From Caldifarciminota bacterium (lineage in GTDB: Bacteria; Hydrothermota; Tepidihabitantia; Tepidihabitantales; JAOUPE01), in NCBI GenBank assembly GCA_029880025.1, contig JAOUPE010000001.1:1-31494 (forward strand): a stretch of DNA of 31,494 bases. Reading direction: 5' to 3'. Each line of letters begins with the position of its first letter. The first letter of the stretch is position 1. The position numbers and the translations under genes are program-made. This document shows, piece after piece, positions 1 through 8,480 of the stretch. The notes under the pieces were generated by a model. That model was not told where the DNA came from, searched no databases, and worked only from the letters and a program-made list of their open reading frames with translations.

Positions 1-13
1 TTTTCATCGCCAT
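1..13 (-). CDS. Start of a gene cut by the window edge, probably fumarate hydratase class I beta subunit
   Basis: Only the first four codons are present (Met-Ala-Met-Lys), preceded by a strong AAGGAGG ribosome site. The start lies 11 bases after the stop of the fumarase alpha gene, so the two are almost certainly co-translated. In two-subunit class I fumarases and tartrate dehydratases the beta subunit normally follows alpha directly. The identity is inferred from position alone, since no informative residues are visible. A second in-frame ATG two codons downstream could be the true start. Confidence 0.5.
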
Positions 14-24
14 CTTCTCCTCCT

Positions 25-870
25 TTATAGTACTGCACTCTTATGCCGTGCCGCATGGCAGTTAATATTGACCGCAGCTGGCAGACTCGCAATGTGGCAT
101 GGATAGGTCTCAATGAAAACTGCCAGAGCAGTCACTCTGCCACCAAATCCTTGTGGTCCGATTCCAGTTTTGTTGATTCGTTCCAACAAATCTTTTTCCA
201 TTTCGGCATAGAATGGGTCAGCATGAACCGAACCGATATCACGCAGCAAAGCTTTCTTGGCTAGATAGGCGACCTTTTCAAATGTTCCGCCGATACCGAC
301 ACCAACCAGAACAGGCGGGCAAGGATTGGCTTTTGACCGCAATACCCGGTCAACCACAAAATTCTTGATTCCTTCGGCACCAGCGGCTGGTGTTAACATC
401 TTAACTTCTGACATATTCTCACTACCACCACCCTTAGGTGCTACTGTAATCCTCAGATTATCACCCGGCACGATTTCGGTATGGATAACGGCAGGCGTAT
501 TATCACCAGTATTCTTTCTTCGCAACGGGTCAGACACGATTGACTTGCGCAGAAACCCTTCTTTATAGCCTTTTGACACACCGGCATTAATCGCATCAAA
601 CAACTCGCCGCCAGTGATTTTTACACCAGAGCCGACTTCTAAAAAGACCACGGCAAATCCAGTATCCTGGCAAGCCGGTATCATCTCTTTCTTGGCAATC
701 TCAGCGTTTTCGATGAGTTGATTCAGGATGTCTTTACCAGTAGGCGATTCTTCAATTTTCAATCCGTTCTTAAAAGCGTTAATGATATCGTCGCCAATCA
801 AGCAGTTAGCATCAATCGATAGTTGGGCAACGGTATCAACTATTTTCTGATATGGTATCTCTTTCGCCAA
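25..870 (-). CDS. Fumarate hydratase class I (fumarase/L(+)-tartrate dehydratase type), alpha subunit
   Basis: Catalyses reversible hydration of fumarate to malate, or a related dehydration, with a catalytic [4Fe-4S] cluster. Three family cysteines are present: CQDTG (residue 67 from the start chosen here), the NPCPP motif (184) and NCHAARH near the C terminus (271). They match the order of the cluster ligands in E. coli FumA. At 281 residues it has the usual size of the separate alpha subunit, the beta part being a separate gene downstream. I chose the TTG at 868-870 because an AAGGAGG ribosome site lies five bases upstream. The frame stays open to an ATG at 981, but that extension is Arg/Ile/Ser-rich and includes the ribosome site. 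The enzyme type is oxygen-sensitive, fitting an anaerobic host. Fumarase and tartrate dehydratase cannot be separated here. Confidence 0.9.
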   Translation of the reverse strand: MAKEIPYQKIVDTVAQLSIDANCLIGDDIINAFKNGLKIEESPTGKDILNQLIENAEIAKKEMIPACQDTGFAVVFLEVGSGVKITGGELFDAINAGVSKGYKEGFLRKSIVSDPLRRKNTGDNTPAVIHTEIVPGDNLRITVAPKGGGSENMSEVKMLTPAAGAEGIKNFVVDRVLRSKANPCPPVLVGVGIGGTFEKVAYLAKKALLRDIGSVHADPFYAEMEKDLLERINKTGIGPQGFGGRVTALAVFIETYPCHIASLPAAVNINCHAARHKSAVL

Positions 871-1057
871 AGTGACCTCCTTTTTTAAACGGATTTCACG
901 AATTGAATAGCGAATTTTCCGAATCGAAGAATCTAAACACTGAAGAACACCGAATTCTCCGAAGGACACCGAATCGGACAAGCAAGCCCGAATATTTTTC
1001 AGTTCTCTCAGTGATTTTCGGTGTCGAATAAATTCGTCCCATTTGCTGTCATTCGTT

Positions 1058-1714
1058 TTATTCGCTATACTTCAAAACCCAAATTTCGGTTTGTTTGGGT
1101 AAAGTTGACTGGTCTATTTCGACTTCACTCAATTCGAGTCGTTTTACTATAGTCTTACCTTGTAAAAAATCATCAACCGGTGCGATTGGAAATCCTAAGA
1201 CCGGTGTTTTGAAATGCATCGGCATTACCAGTTTTGGTTTCAGCGTTTCGACGATTTTGGTTGCCGCTTTTGCATCAATTGTAAATACTCCGCCAACCGG
1301 TATAAAAAGAATATCGATTTGTCCAAGCTGTTTGATTTCTTCGGCATTTGGTATATGTCCTATGTCACCAAGATGGCAGAGCCTTAAACCATCGACAGTC
1401 ATAACATAAACTGTATTTAGACCACGTTCTCGTCCCCGACTTGCATCGTGACAGGTAGAAATTCCTTCAATCTTGATATTTTTTATTGTCTGCGTCTTGA
1501 TATTACGTACGACTTGTGGCTTACCACCGATTTGGATTGCATAGTTGTGGTCATCATGTTCATGGCTGATGGTCACGATATCGGCTGAGTCTTGGATTGG
1601 CTTATAACCGAGTGCGCCACTAAAACTGCCCGATTTATAAGGGTCAGTGATGATTCCGGTGCCATCGTTGGCAGTGATTAAAAATGCCGAATGACCAAAC
1701 CACTTAATCTTCAT
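1058..1714 (-). CDS. MBL-fold metal-dependent hydrolase, UPF0173-like
   Basis: 218 residues, opening with the MKIKWFGHSAF-type strand typical of small UPF0173/UlaG-like metallo-beta-lactamase-fold proteins. The metal motif HEHDDH is at residues 51-56. Further likely ligands are the His of CHDASRG, the Asp and His of LGDIGH, and MPMHF near the C terminus, so the dinuclear site looks complete. Cytoplasmic, with no signal peptide. The start is supported by an AAAGGAGG site six bases upstream. The substrate is unknown; relatives include hydrolases of phosphodiesters and lactones. It lies between fumarase and trpB2 on the same strand, but gaps of about 100-190 bases give no evidence for a shared operon or pathway. 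Confidence 0.85.
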   Translation of the reverse strand: MKIKWFGHSAFLITANDGTGIITDPYKSGSFSGALGYKPIQDSADIVTISHEHDDHNYAIQIGGKPQVVRNIKTQTIKNIKIEGISTCHDASRGRERGLNTVYVMTVDGLRLCHLGDIGHIPNAEEIKQLGQIDILFIPVGGVFTIDAKAATKIVETLKPKLVMPMHFKTPVLGFPIAPVDDFLQGKTIVKRLELSEVEIDQSTLPKQTEIWVLKYSE

Positions 1715-1811
1715 ACTCGCCTCCTTTAGACGCTATATGCAATATGCTTTACGCTATAGGCAGGAAATAAGAATCTGGCGTCAAGCGTAAGGCTTTGTGC
1801 GTTCAGCAAAA

Positions 1812-3107
1812 TCATTTCAATTTCAGCACTTCTCGATAACCCGGAATATCCATAAAACCGTGACCAGAAATATTGAACGCGATCGTCTTCTTTTCACCTG
1901 ATTCTTTGCACTTTAATGCTTCATCAATTGCTGCACAAATCGAATAAGCCGATTCTGGCGCTGGTAAATACCCTTCGGTCTCGATGAATAGCTTGGCACG
2001 CGAAAAGACATATTTCTCATCGCCCGGGTAAGCAATATTTTCTACAATTCCTTTATGCCTGAGATAAGAAATAATCGGTGCGCAGCCGTGATAACGCAAG
2101 CCGTCACCACGAATCGGCTTCATTTTCACTCGATGACCCAAAGTGTACATCTTTAGCATCGGTGTAATTTCGGCATAGTCGGCAAAGTCATATTTGTATT
2201 CACCAGAAAGATTCGGCGCCACTTTACTCTGAGCAGCAATAAATTTAATCTTTTTACCTTTTTTAAACACGTCACCCACAAACGGTAAGACAAAACCACC
2301 AAAGTTTGAACCGCCCCCCAAACAACTAATCATGATGTCCGGATAATCGTCAAAAATTTCAAATTGCTTTTGGGTCTCCAAACCAATGATGGTTTGATGG
2401 AGCAGAACATGATTCAGGACCGAGCCCAGACTGTAAATTGCATTCGGGTCATTTTGCGCATCTTCCAGACCTTCACTGATGGCAATGCCTAAAGAACCTG
2501 GATGCTTTTTATTTTTGCTATAAAGTGAACGCCCGAACTTGGTTTTAGGGCTGGGTGAAGCATAAACTACGCCGCCCAAAAGTTGCATAAAATTGCGCCG
2601 GTCTTTTTTCCAATTATAAACCGCTCGGACCCAATAGATTGTACATTTAAGACCAACTAAAGCCGCGCCATAAGCCAAGGCGGTTCCCCATTGTCCAGCC
2701 CCGGTCTCGGTCGTCAAACGTTCGTAACCTTCCTTTTTTGCATAATAACATTGAGCGAGGGCGGTATTAACCTTATGGCTGCCGGTCGGACTGAAAAATT
2801 CGGCTTTATAATAAAGCTTTGCCGGCGTATCTAATTTCTTTTCTAAATTCAGCGCACGAAAGAGTGGTCGCGGTCGTCCTGCCTGCGCATAAAGACCCAT
2901 AAGTTCTTCTGGAATCGGAATCCAGCGTTCAGTGCTCGATTCTTGTTTCAGACATTCAGCTAAGAGCAGTTTGGGAAGATTGGCGACTCTTGAGGGACCC
3001 TTTGGCGGGTCTTTGGGCGGCGACAGAGGATCAGGTAAATCGGGCAGAATGTTATACCACTGGTTAGGTATCTCATTAAAATTCAAATTTACTTGTCTTC
3101 TAACCAT
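1812..3107 (-). CDS. trpB: TrpB2-type tryptophan synthase beta chain (PLP enzyme)
   Basis: A 431-residue fold-type II PLP enzyme. The Schiff-base lysine is K112 in GSHKVNTA, the catalytic Glu is E134 in ETGAGQWG, and the PLP-phosphate loop GGGSN is at 264-268. The long N-terminal extension and the C-terminal GHGFMDIPGY motif mark the TrpB2 group rather than TrpB1. TrpB2 condenses indole with serine (or O-phosphoserine in some archaea) and often works without the alpha subunit. No trpA or other trp gene is in this window, so it stands alone. The start has AGGAG eight bases upstream. Roles in indole salvage or serine deamination are possible alternatives. Confidence 0.93.
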   Translation of the reverse strand: MVRRQVNLNFNEIPNQWYNILPDLPDPLSPPKDPPKGPSRVANLPKLLLAECLKQESSTERWIPIPEELMGLYAQAGRPRPLFRALNLEKKLDTPAKLYYKAEFFSPTGSHKVNTALAQCYYAKKEGYERLTTETGAGQWGTALAYGAALVGLKCTIYWVRAVYNWKKDRRNFMQLLGGVVYASPSPKTKFGRSLYSKNKKHPGSLGIAISEGLEDAQNDPNAIYSLGSVLNHVLLHQTIIGLETQKQFEIFDDYPDIMISCLGGGSNFGGFVLPFVGDVFKKGKKIKFIAAQSKVAPNLSGEYKYDFADYAEITPMLKMYTLGHRVKMKPIRGDGLRYHGCAPIISYLRHKGIVENIAYPGDEKYVFSRAKLFIETEGYLPAPESAYSICAAIDEALKCKESGEKKTIAFNISGHGFMDIPGYREVLKLK

Positions 3108-3361
3108 TATTATGTCTCCTTTCTTGATTTCGAGGACAAAGTCGAATCGAAATTGTAAAATTCATCTTTTAAAATATTTTATCAAGAAAAATTGTCACAG
3201 AACCGTCTAAAGTTTAATCCGATTTGAACCAGTGTCAATAGCTATTGGTTTTCTCACCGATATACAGGATTGGTATTGGAGACAGCAGGCTGAATAATAT
3301 ATTTTTTTATCCTTAACACTAATTGGGTTGAATCTTTATTTTAATGGGCGTTAAAAAAATC

Positions 3362-3390
3362 TTGACAAAAGATGAAAAATAAGTTATTAT
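3362..3390 (+). promoter_or_regulatory. Sigma-70-like promoter of the exopolysaccharide operon
   Basis: TTGACA at 3362-3367, a 17-base spacer, then TATTAT at 3385-3390. The predicted transcription start is near 3397, giving a leader of about 128 bases before the first long gene. Such a long leader is unusual in this window and contains a hairpin and a short ORF. Confidence 0.75.
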
Positions 3391-3396
3391 ATATGG

Positions 3397-3422
3397 GCTA
3401 TCCGAGAACTTGTTTTGATAGC
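3397..3422 (+). promoter_or_regulatory. Hairpin at the 5' end of the operon leader
   Basis: GCTATC at 3397-3402 pairs with GATAGC at 3417-3422 across a 14-base loop, starting where transcription is predicted to begin. It may protect the mRNA 5' end or form part of a regulatory leader. It is short, so a functional role is only inferred. Confidence 0.35.
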
Positions 3423-3443
3423 ACAAAAGGCAACAGGAGGCAG

Positions 3444-3488
3444 ATGTACTACTCAACTTCGAAGAAAAGTGAATTCAGGTTCTATTAA
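3444..3488 (+). CDS. Possible 14-residue leader peptide
   Basis: ATG at 3444 is preceded by a strong AGGAGG three bases upstream and followed by 14 sense codons reading MYYSTSKKSEFRFY, then TAA. It ends 36 bases before the first operon gene, which has its own AAGGAGG. The peptide is rich in Tyr, Ser, Lys and Phe and matches no family I know. The ribosome site is as good as those of the real genes nearby, which is the only evidence for translation. It could be an attenuation or coupling leader, or a chance ORF. Confidence 0.4.
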   Translation: MYYSTSKKSEFRFY

Positions 3489-3524
3489 CATAATTTTTGT
3501 TTTGTTTGCGGTAAGGAGGTGTAA

Positions 3525-4898
3525 ATGTTATTCCCGAAACTTAAGACTGGATTCAACCTAATCGATGATTTATGGCAAGGGTTCTTTAAAGGTAGAACCT
3601 ATTTGTTGAGTGGACCGGTCGATTCGGGAAAGACAACTTTTGCCCTGCAGTATGCCTTAAAAGGTTTAGCCTCAAAAGAAAAAATCGTCTTTTTTAGCGA
3701 TGAGCGACCCGAAGATGTTTTGCTTCGAGCCGAAGCTTTACAACTCGGCTCAACCAAAAAGGCATGTTTTGATTTAACCGCCGGTTTCGAAAATGGCGAT
3801 TTTTTAATTTTTAATATCGGCTTGGATGATAAAACCAAAATAATTACCGACCAGCTGCTCAATCAGACAAGCCATGAGATTAGCCAAATTGTCGAAAAAG
3901 AACAACCGGTTAGATTAATCTTTGACCAGATTACATTCCTTCTGCAATACAAGGAATTCGAAACACTAAAACAAGATATTAAGGAGTTGATTTATTCGTT
4001 TGAGAAATCTAAGGTAACAAACCTGATTACGATTGGTGAACCAGCCAGTAACCAAGCCGAAAAAATTTTAGATTTCTTGAGTTCGCTTGCTACCGCAACA
4101 ATAAAATTGTCTGAGCCAGAAAACGAGAAAAGGAGATTACAACTTCATGCCCGACTCGGACATTATCCTGATTCATATTCGAGTCAGTTTGTAATTCGTC
4201 CGGGTATTGGATTAACCACGATTGAAAAAGTGGTTCCCATAACATTGGAACAGGAAGTGGTCCCGGAAATAACTCCAGAACCAACCTGGCAAGAACCCGA
4301 ACCTGCTGTTTCGCCTGAACCGAGCGTGACTGAAACACCGGTCGTTGAACCAGTCGCGCCGCAACCGGTCGAACCCATTTTTCCTGAGCCAGCACCAGAA
4401 GCCGAAGCTAAACCCTCCGAGGTTTCGGATCGAATCGAACCGATTGAATCGATACCAGAGTATCCAGTTCGGGATTTAGACCGTGATGATTTTACCGGTC
4501 TTTTCAATTTTGACGGTTTGCTTAATATAATTTCCCGGGAAGTGGAGAAAAAGACTCCTTTTTCTTTAATGATTATTTCAATCACAAAAGGGGTGGATAG
4601 CCGAGCGAAACGGTTGCTGCTTTCCCATAAACTCGCTTCGGCGGTCAAATCGGCAATCAGTAAACCGGCACCGGTTGGTAGATATTCAGATAAGATTATT
4701 GCCTATCTCCACAAAACTCCCAAGTTGGAGTCGCAAGAAATGGCAACGATTGTCGAAAACAAAACATTGAAAACACTGATCGCTGAAAACGAAAGTCTTA
4801 AAGGTATCGAAATCAGAGTCGATATTTACGCCTATCCAGAAGATATTCTCTCGATACGTGAAATTGAGACAATTGTCCAAGCCGGAGGTGAACAATGA
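3525..4898 (+). CDS. KaiC-like RecA-fold ATPase fused to a degenerate GGDEF domain
   Basis: Residues 1-235 form a single KaiC/RadA-like ATPase domain. It has Walker A GPVDSGKT at 30-37, a likely catalytic Glu in SDERPED (59-60), Walker B LIFD at 131-134, and the terminal HARLGHYP...FVIRPGIGL pattern of KaiC domains. Residues 240-300 are a Pro/Glu/Val-rich linker. Residues 318-452 keep the start of a GGDEF fold (DDFTGLFN, near 321-328), but the signature is RYSDK at 386-390 and the usual upstream RxxD inhibitory site is absent. Cyclase activity is therefore unlikely. It is the first gene of an exopolysaccharide operon and overlaps the next gene by four bases. The layout recalls the cellulose regulator BcsE (NTPase-like domain plus degenerate GGDEF), so a regulator of synthesis or export is inferred. 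Start supported by AAGGAGGTG. Confidence 0.8.
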   Translation: MLFPKLKTGFNLIDDLWQGFFKGRTYLLSGPVDSGKTTFALQYALKGLASKEKIVFFSDERPEDVLLRAEALQLGSTKKACFDLTAGFENGDFLIFNIGLDDKTKIITDQLLNQTSHEISQIVEKEQPVRLIFDQITFLLQYKEFETLKQDIKELIYSFEKSKVTNLITIGEPASNQAEKILDFLSSLATATIKLSEPENEKRRLQLHARLGHYPDSYSSQFVIRPGIGLTTIEKVVPITLEQEVVPEITPEPTWQEPEPAVSPEPSVTETPVVEPVAPQPVEPIFPEPAPEAEAKPSEVSDRIEPIESIPEYPVRDLDRDDFTGLFNFDGLLNIISREVEKKTPFSLMIISITKGVDSRAKRLLLSHKLASAVKSAISKPAPVGRYSDKIIAYLHKTPKLESQEMATIVENKTLKTLIAENESLKGIEIRVDIYAYPEDILSIREIETIVQAGGEQ

Positions 4899-6799
4899 AG
4901 TTTTTATCGAGTTGTGCCATACTATTTTTCGCTTCAGCTTTTGCCTTTTCGGCATTAGCCGAAGACAATTATTTCATTCGGGCGCAGAAAAATTATGACC
5001 ATGGGCTTTATTCGGAAGCGGTCAACTTTTTAGAAAAGGAGTTAGACCAAAACCCAAAAAACATATCGGCTTGGAAATTGCTTGGCAAGTGTTATTTAGA
5101 GATTGACCGGCTTGATGAAGCAATCGCTGCTTATGAACAGGCAAGAAATCTTGACCCGAATAACCAAGAGATTATTAGCTTGCTTGACCAGGCAAATTGG
5201 GTAAAAAGAGAAAAGTTGGAATCGAACATTCAAAAGTATCAAAATTATCTTATCCGTCATCCGGATGACGCCGAGTATCGACTCAAATTAGCCCGCATGT
5301 ATAAAGATTGTGGCGATTACAAGGCAGCGCAAAGAGAATATGAAATTTATCTGGCGAATAACCCATATGAAGACAAAGTGAAAGAAGAATACTATTCAAT
5401 TGCTCCTGAGCAATCTCACAAAAAGTTTAGTAAGCGAGAAACAAGAACGGGTAAGGTGAAAAGTAAAAAATACCACCCCCTGCCTTCCCCCCCTAAAAAA
5501 GATTGGGAGAAAATTTTAGATAAAGCCCGTGACTTAGTCGGTCAAGAAAAATATGTTTCAGCTGAATCGTTATATGAGAACTATTTAAAACAGAAGCCGA
5601 GCGATACGGTTGTTCTAAAGGAATACGCTCAAATGCTTTCTTGGAATAAACAGTATGAAAAATCAATTGCCGTTTATCGAAAGCTTCTTGAACTAAAACC
5701 TAATGATAAAAATTCCGCCTTTGAGCTGGCACAGGTTTTAAGTTGGGCAGGAAAATACGATGAAGCAATTACTCAATATCAGACCCTTGATACCACGAAT
5801 ATCGAGGTTCTTATCGGACTGGCTCAAACCTATTATTGGAAAGGCGACTATAGAAATGCCCGGTTAACTTATCAGAAAATACTTGCCTTAGACCCGAAGA
5901 ACTTAGAAGCGAAGAAAATGGTTTCAGAACTGCAACAAAGAGAAATTCCAGCTCCTGAATTAAGAGCCAAAGTGAGCAATTTTTGGGACAGCGAAGAATT
6001 CTACTATAAAAATTTCGCGGCTGCCTTGAATATTCATTTAAGCGAAAACACCAGTCTGGAACCCGGCTTCTCGGCCAGGCAATTTGAACAACGCGATGAT
6101 GTCATAACCGGTTATTCCTATTCGATTCGCCTCATGGAGAAATTTTCCGAAACCGTTGATGGCGATATTCATTATGCTTATAATTATTATGATTGCGTTC
6201 CCAACACGCAAGCTTATGGGCTTGCCTTGAATTACTATCCTTATTTGCTAACCAACTTTAGTTTCAGTTATGACCATCACGATATCATTTATGATGTCTC
6301 GACTACCCGGTCATTGATTCAGGCGATTACAACCGACAATTTTGAAGTATCGGGCAGCCATCAATTTGAAAAGGGGTATGGGATAATCGGGAGTTATCTT
6401 TATGGCATGTATTCGGATGATAACCGATTACAAAATCCACAAGCGCGATTGTACTACCAACTGTTTAAAATCCTGCGCATCGGCTATGCTTATAATATGA
6501 TTACATATTCTTTTGCTTCGCCCTGGTACTGGTCACCCGATTTTTATCAGACCCATTCGATCTGGTTTGAACTGGCTAATGGTTCAAAATCACCGTTATC
6601 TTATTATGTGAGTGCCGAAATTGCGAAAGTGACCAATTCCTCGAAACTGGCTCGTTCCATCTTTGCCGATTTCGCTTTGAACCCGTCCCAACGATTTAGT
6701 ATCGGCTTCCAATTCTCTTATTCTGAGTTGAGCCGAACCAAAGATGCGCCTGCGTACTGGCAACAATCATTAGCCGCCTATTTGAAACTACAACTTTAA
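4895..6799 (+). CDS. TPR and outer-membrane beta-barrel protein (YaiO/PgaA-like exopolysaccharide exporter)
   Basis: 634 residues with an N-terminal signal peptide probably cut after ALA at residue 22. Tetratricopeptide repeats cover roughly residues 25-150 and 200-350; typical units include SAWKLLGKCYLEIDRLDEAI and NAFELAQVLSWAGKYDEAI-like blocks. A lysine-rich, proline-containing spacer near 170-200 separates the two TPR groups. From about 355 to the end, alternating aromatic beta strands finish in LKLQL, as expected of an outer-membrane barrel of the YaiO type. The domain order (signal, periplasmic TPR, barrel) matches PgaA and BcsC polysaccharide exporters. It starts inside the stop of the ATPase gene (ATGA overlap) and has GGAGG upstream. 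The polymer is not identified by this gene alone. Confidence 0.85.
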   Translation: MKFLSSCAILFFASAFAFSALAEDNYFIRAQKNYDHGLYSEAVNFLEKELDQNPKNISAWKLLGKCYLEIDRLDEAIAAYEQARNLDPNNQEIISLLDQANWVKREKLESNIQKYQNYLIRHPDDAEYRLKLARMYKDCGDYKAAQREYEIYLANNPYEDKVKEEYYSIAPEQSHKKFSKRETRTGKVKSKKYHPLPSPPKKDWEKILDKARDLVGQEKYVSAESLYENYLKQKPSDTVVLKEYAQMLSWNKQYEKSIAVYRKLLELKPNDKNSAFELAQVLSWAGKYDEAITQYQTLDTTNIEVLIGLAQTYYWKGDYRNARLTYQKILALDPKNLEAKKMVSELQQREIPAPELRAKVSNFWDSEEFYYKNFAAALNIHLSENTSLEPGFSARQFEQRDDVITGYSYSIRLMEKFSETVDGDIHYAYNYYDCVPNTQAYGLALNYYPYLLTNFSFSYDHHDIIYDVSTTRSLIQAITTDNFEVSGSHQFEKGYGIIGSYLYGMYSDDNRLQNPQARLYYQLFKILRIGYAYNMITYSFASPWYWSPDFYQTHSIWFELANGSKSPLSYYVSAEIAKVTNSSKLARSIFADFALNPSQRFSIGFQFSYSELSRTKDAPAYWQQSLAAYLKLQL

Positions 6800-6804
6800 T
6801 CAAA

Positions 6805-8175
6805 ATGGCGGATAATAAAAATACTATGAAAACCGCGGCGCAAAAAGGTTCCCGGTATGGTTTATCGCTTTTCATTCTGGTAATACTTTGTCTGATTTTT
6901 GGATTTATTACCTATTATTTCAACCGCCGGTCGTTTCTGCCATTTGGCTCAACCTTAATCATTGCCCTGACCGTAGTGCTTTTAGCCTTTTTGATTCTAT
7001 TAATAATTCGTTACTTTTTTACATTGTTTTTTGCCTATCTTCATCAAACGAGTGCCGGACCAAGCGAAAAATCCGACTTTTTCCCGTTTGTCTCAATTCT
7101 CGTACCGGTTTATAATGAAGGTAAAGTGATTAAATCGGTGCTCGATTCACTTTTGAATATTGATTATCCTGATTATGAAATCATTGTGATTGATGATGGC
7201 TCAACCGATGATACCTTACAGGAAATTCAAGACTCAAAAGGCAAAAGTCAAAATTCAAAACTAAAGGTGTTTTCGAAAAAAAATGCGGGTAAAGCTTGTG
7301 CGCTTAATTATGGGTTAAAACAGGCTAAGGGTGAATTTATCGCCTGCATTGATGGTGACAGTCTAATCAATCCCGAAGCGTTGCGGCTCGGCTTGCGTCA
7401 TTTTTCTGATCCGAAAGTTGGCGCAGTAGCCGGAAATGTTAAGGCAATCAATCGGCAAAAAATGGTCTCGACCCTTCAGGCGTTAGAATATGTTGAAGGA
7501 TTGAATATGCCGCGTCGTGCCCAGGGGTTATTCGGTTTAGTAAATATTGTGCCCGGACCGATTGGGTTTTTCCGACGCTCGGCACTCGAAGCGGTGGGCG
7601 GTTATTCCAAAGATACCTTTGCCGAAGATTGCGATTTGACCCTGAAAATTTTAAGCATAGGGTGGAAAGTACGTTACGAGCCGGAAGCATTAGCTTGGAC
7701 CGAGGTTCCGGAAACCTGGATTGATTTAGTTAAACAACGCTACCGCTGGACGCGCGGTATCATTCAATCGATTCGTAAACACAAGAGCATTCTTTTTAAC
7801 CCGAGCATAAATTTTGGCGATACGCTAATCTTCTGGCAAATGATATACGAAGCAATCATCTGGCCGGCAATGAATATTTTTGCTCACCTATTCTTTATCA
7901 TCGTTGCTTTAATTTTCGGCTTCTCGCCCTTAATCGTTTTTTGGTGGCTCCAACTTTTAGCTTTAGATATGATGGCAGCGCTTTTCTGCGTTGCCTGTGA
8001 AGAAGAACAGATGAAATTGATTCCTTATGCGATACTCTATCGATTGATTTTCATTCTCATCATTGATATCATCAAAGTGTTTGCCACGATTGAAGAGTTC
8101 TTGAGTTTGGGTATGAGCTGGGATAAGTTAGAACGGAACGGAAGAGTCAACGGCATAATTAAGGAACCAGTATGA
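6805..8175 (+). CDS. Processive family 2 glycosyltransferase, PgaC/IcaA-like
   Basis: 456-residue inner-membrane synthase. Two N-terminal membrane segments (about 18-38 and 48-78) precede a GT-A domain with DDGSTDD (130-136), the DGD metal motif (183-185), the AED acceptor motif (273-275) and QRYRW (311-315), the hallmark of processive beta-glycan synthases. Further membrane segments lie near 340-430. The C-terminal WDKLERNGR resembles IcaA/PgaC enzymes, which polymerise GlcNAc from UDP-GlcNAc. With the deacetylase two genes downstream, a poly-N-acetylglucosamine-like product is the best guess, though another amino-sugar or beta-glycan is possible. The ATG is five bases after the barrel gene stop without a clear ribosome site. 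An internal ATG at codon 8 is an alternative start. The gene overlaps the next by four bases. Confidence 0.88.
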   Translation: MADNKNTMKTAAQKGSRYGLSLFILVILCLIFGFITYYFNRRSFLPFGSTLIIALTVVLLAFLILLIIRYFFTLFFAYLHQTSAGPSEKSDFFPFVSILVPVYNEGKVIKSVLDSLLNIDYPDYEIIVIDDGSTDDTLQEIQDSKGKSQNSKLKVFSKKNAGKACALNYGLKQAKGEFIACIDGDSLINPEALRLGLRHFSDPKVGAVAGNVKAINRQKMVSTLQALEYVEGLNMPRRAQGLFGLVNIVPGPIGFFRRSALEAVGGYSKDTFAEDCDLTLKILSIGWKVRYEPEALAWTEVPETWIDLVKQRYRWTRGIIQSIRKHKSILFNPSINFGDTLIFWQMIYEAIIWPAMNIFAHLFFIIVALIFGFSPLIVFWWLQLLALDMMAALFCVACEEEQMKLIPYAILYRLIFILIIDIIKVFATIEEFLSLGMSWDKLERNGRVNGIIKEPV

Positions 8176-8480
8176 ATACCGTAATCGCAGTATTATCAAC
8201 CATCATTCTTGCGGTAACAGTCCTTACGCTATTTCTGGGGATTTTTGCCTACATCGTTTATAAAGCACGTAAGCGCAGCAGCCGACGTAAACCCAAGCCA
8301 GAAAAATTTGCCGAAAAACCAAAGCCAGCTGAAATCGTAAAGGAACCAGAACCAATAGTAGAGATAAAACCAGAAGTCCCTCCCCGACCCCCAATATCGG
8401 TTGAACGACCCCAGACCAGCGGATTAATCCGTCGCTATGAACCAGAAAAGAAAAAGGAGAAACGGGTAGAATGGAGATGA
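8172..8480 (+). CDS. Small single-pass membrane protein of the exopolysaccharide operon
   Basis: 102 residues. One hydrophobic segment (about 4-30) is followed by a very basic stretch KARKRSSRRKPKP and then a Pro/Glu/Lys-rich tail, predicting a cytoplasmic tail by the positive-inside rule. I recognise no family. It overlaps the glycosyltransferase by four bases and the deacetylase by ten, so it is translated with both. Position and size resemble PgaD, the small partner of PgaC, but PgaD has two membrane helices and no sequence link is evident. A role as a synthase accessory subunit is inferred from context. Confidence 0.7.
   Translation: MNTVIAVLSTIILAVTVLTLFLGIFAYIVYKARKRSSRRKPKPEKFAEKPKPAEIVKEPEPIVEIKPEVPPRPPISVERPQTSGLIRRYEPEKKKEKRVEWR

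Larger units (their letters stand above)
3108..3524. other. Divergent intergenic region between trpB2 and the exopolysaccharide operon
   Basis: 417 bases without a long gene. The right-hand part holds a plus-strand promoter (3362-3390), a leader hairpin (3397-3422) and a 14-codon ORF (3444-3488), listed separately. In the left part, 3108-3361, I see AT-rich DNA and no convincing minus-strand promoter, terminator, tRNA or known riboswitch. Confidence 0.6.

Noticed and set aside
871..981. N-terminal extension of the fumarase alpha gene to an ATG at 981
   Set aside because: The extension is low-complexity, includes the AAGGAGG ribosome site in its codons, and family proteins start near the TTG at 870.
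1738..1770. Operator formed by repeated ACGCTATA before the MBL-fold gene
   Set aside because: Only two short copies and no symmetry; a chance repeat is as likely.
3417..3460. c-di-GMP riboswitch (GEMM-like GCACAAAAGGCAAC) before the exopolysaccharide operon
   Set aside because: Only a few consensus bases match; the conserved GAAA tetraloop and receptor and the second stem are not seen.
4479..4885. Active diguanylate cyclase
   Set aside because: The GGDEF signature is replaced by RYSDK and the metal-binding acidic residues are not conserved, so the domain is called degenerate.
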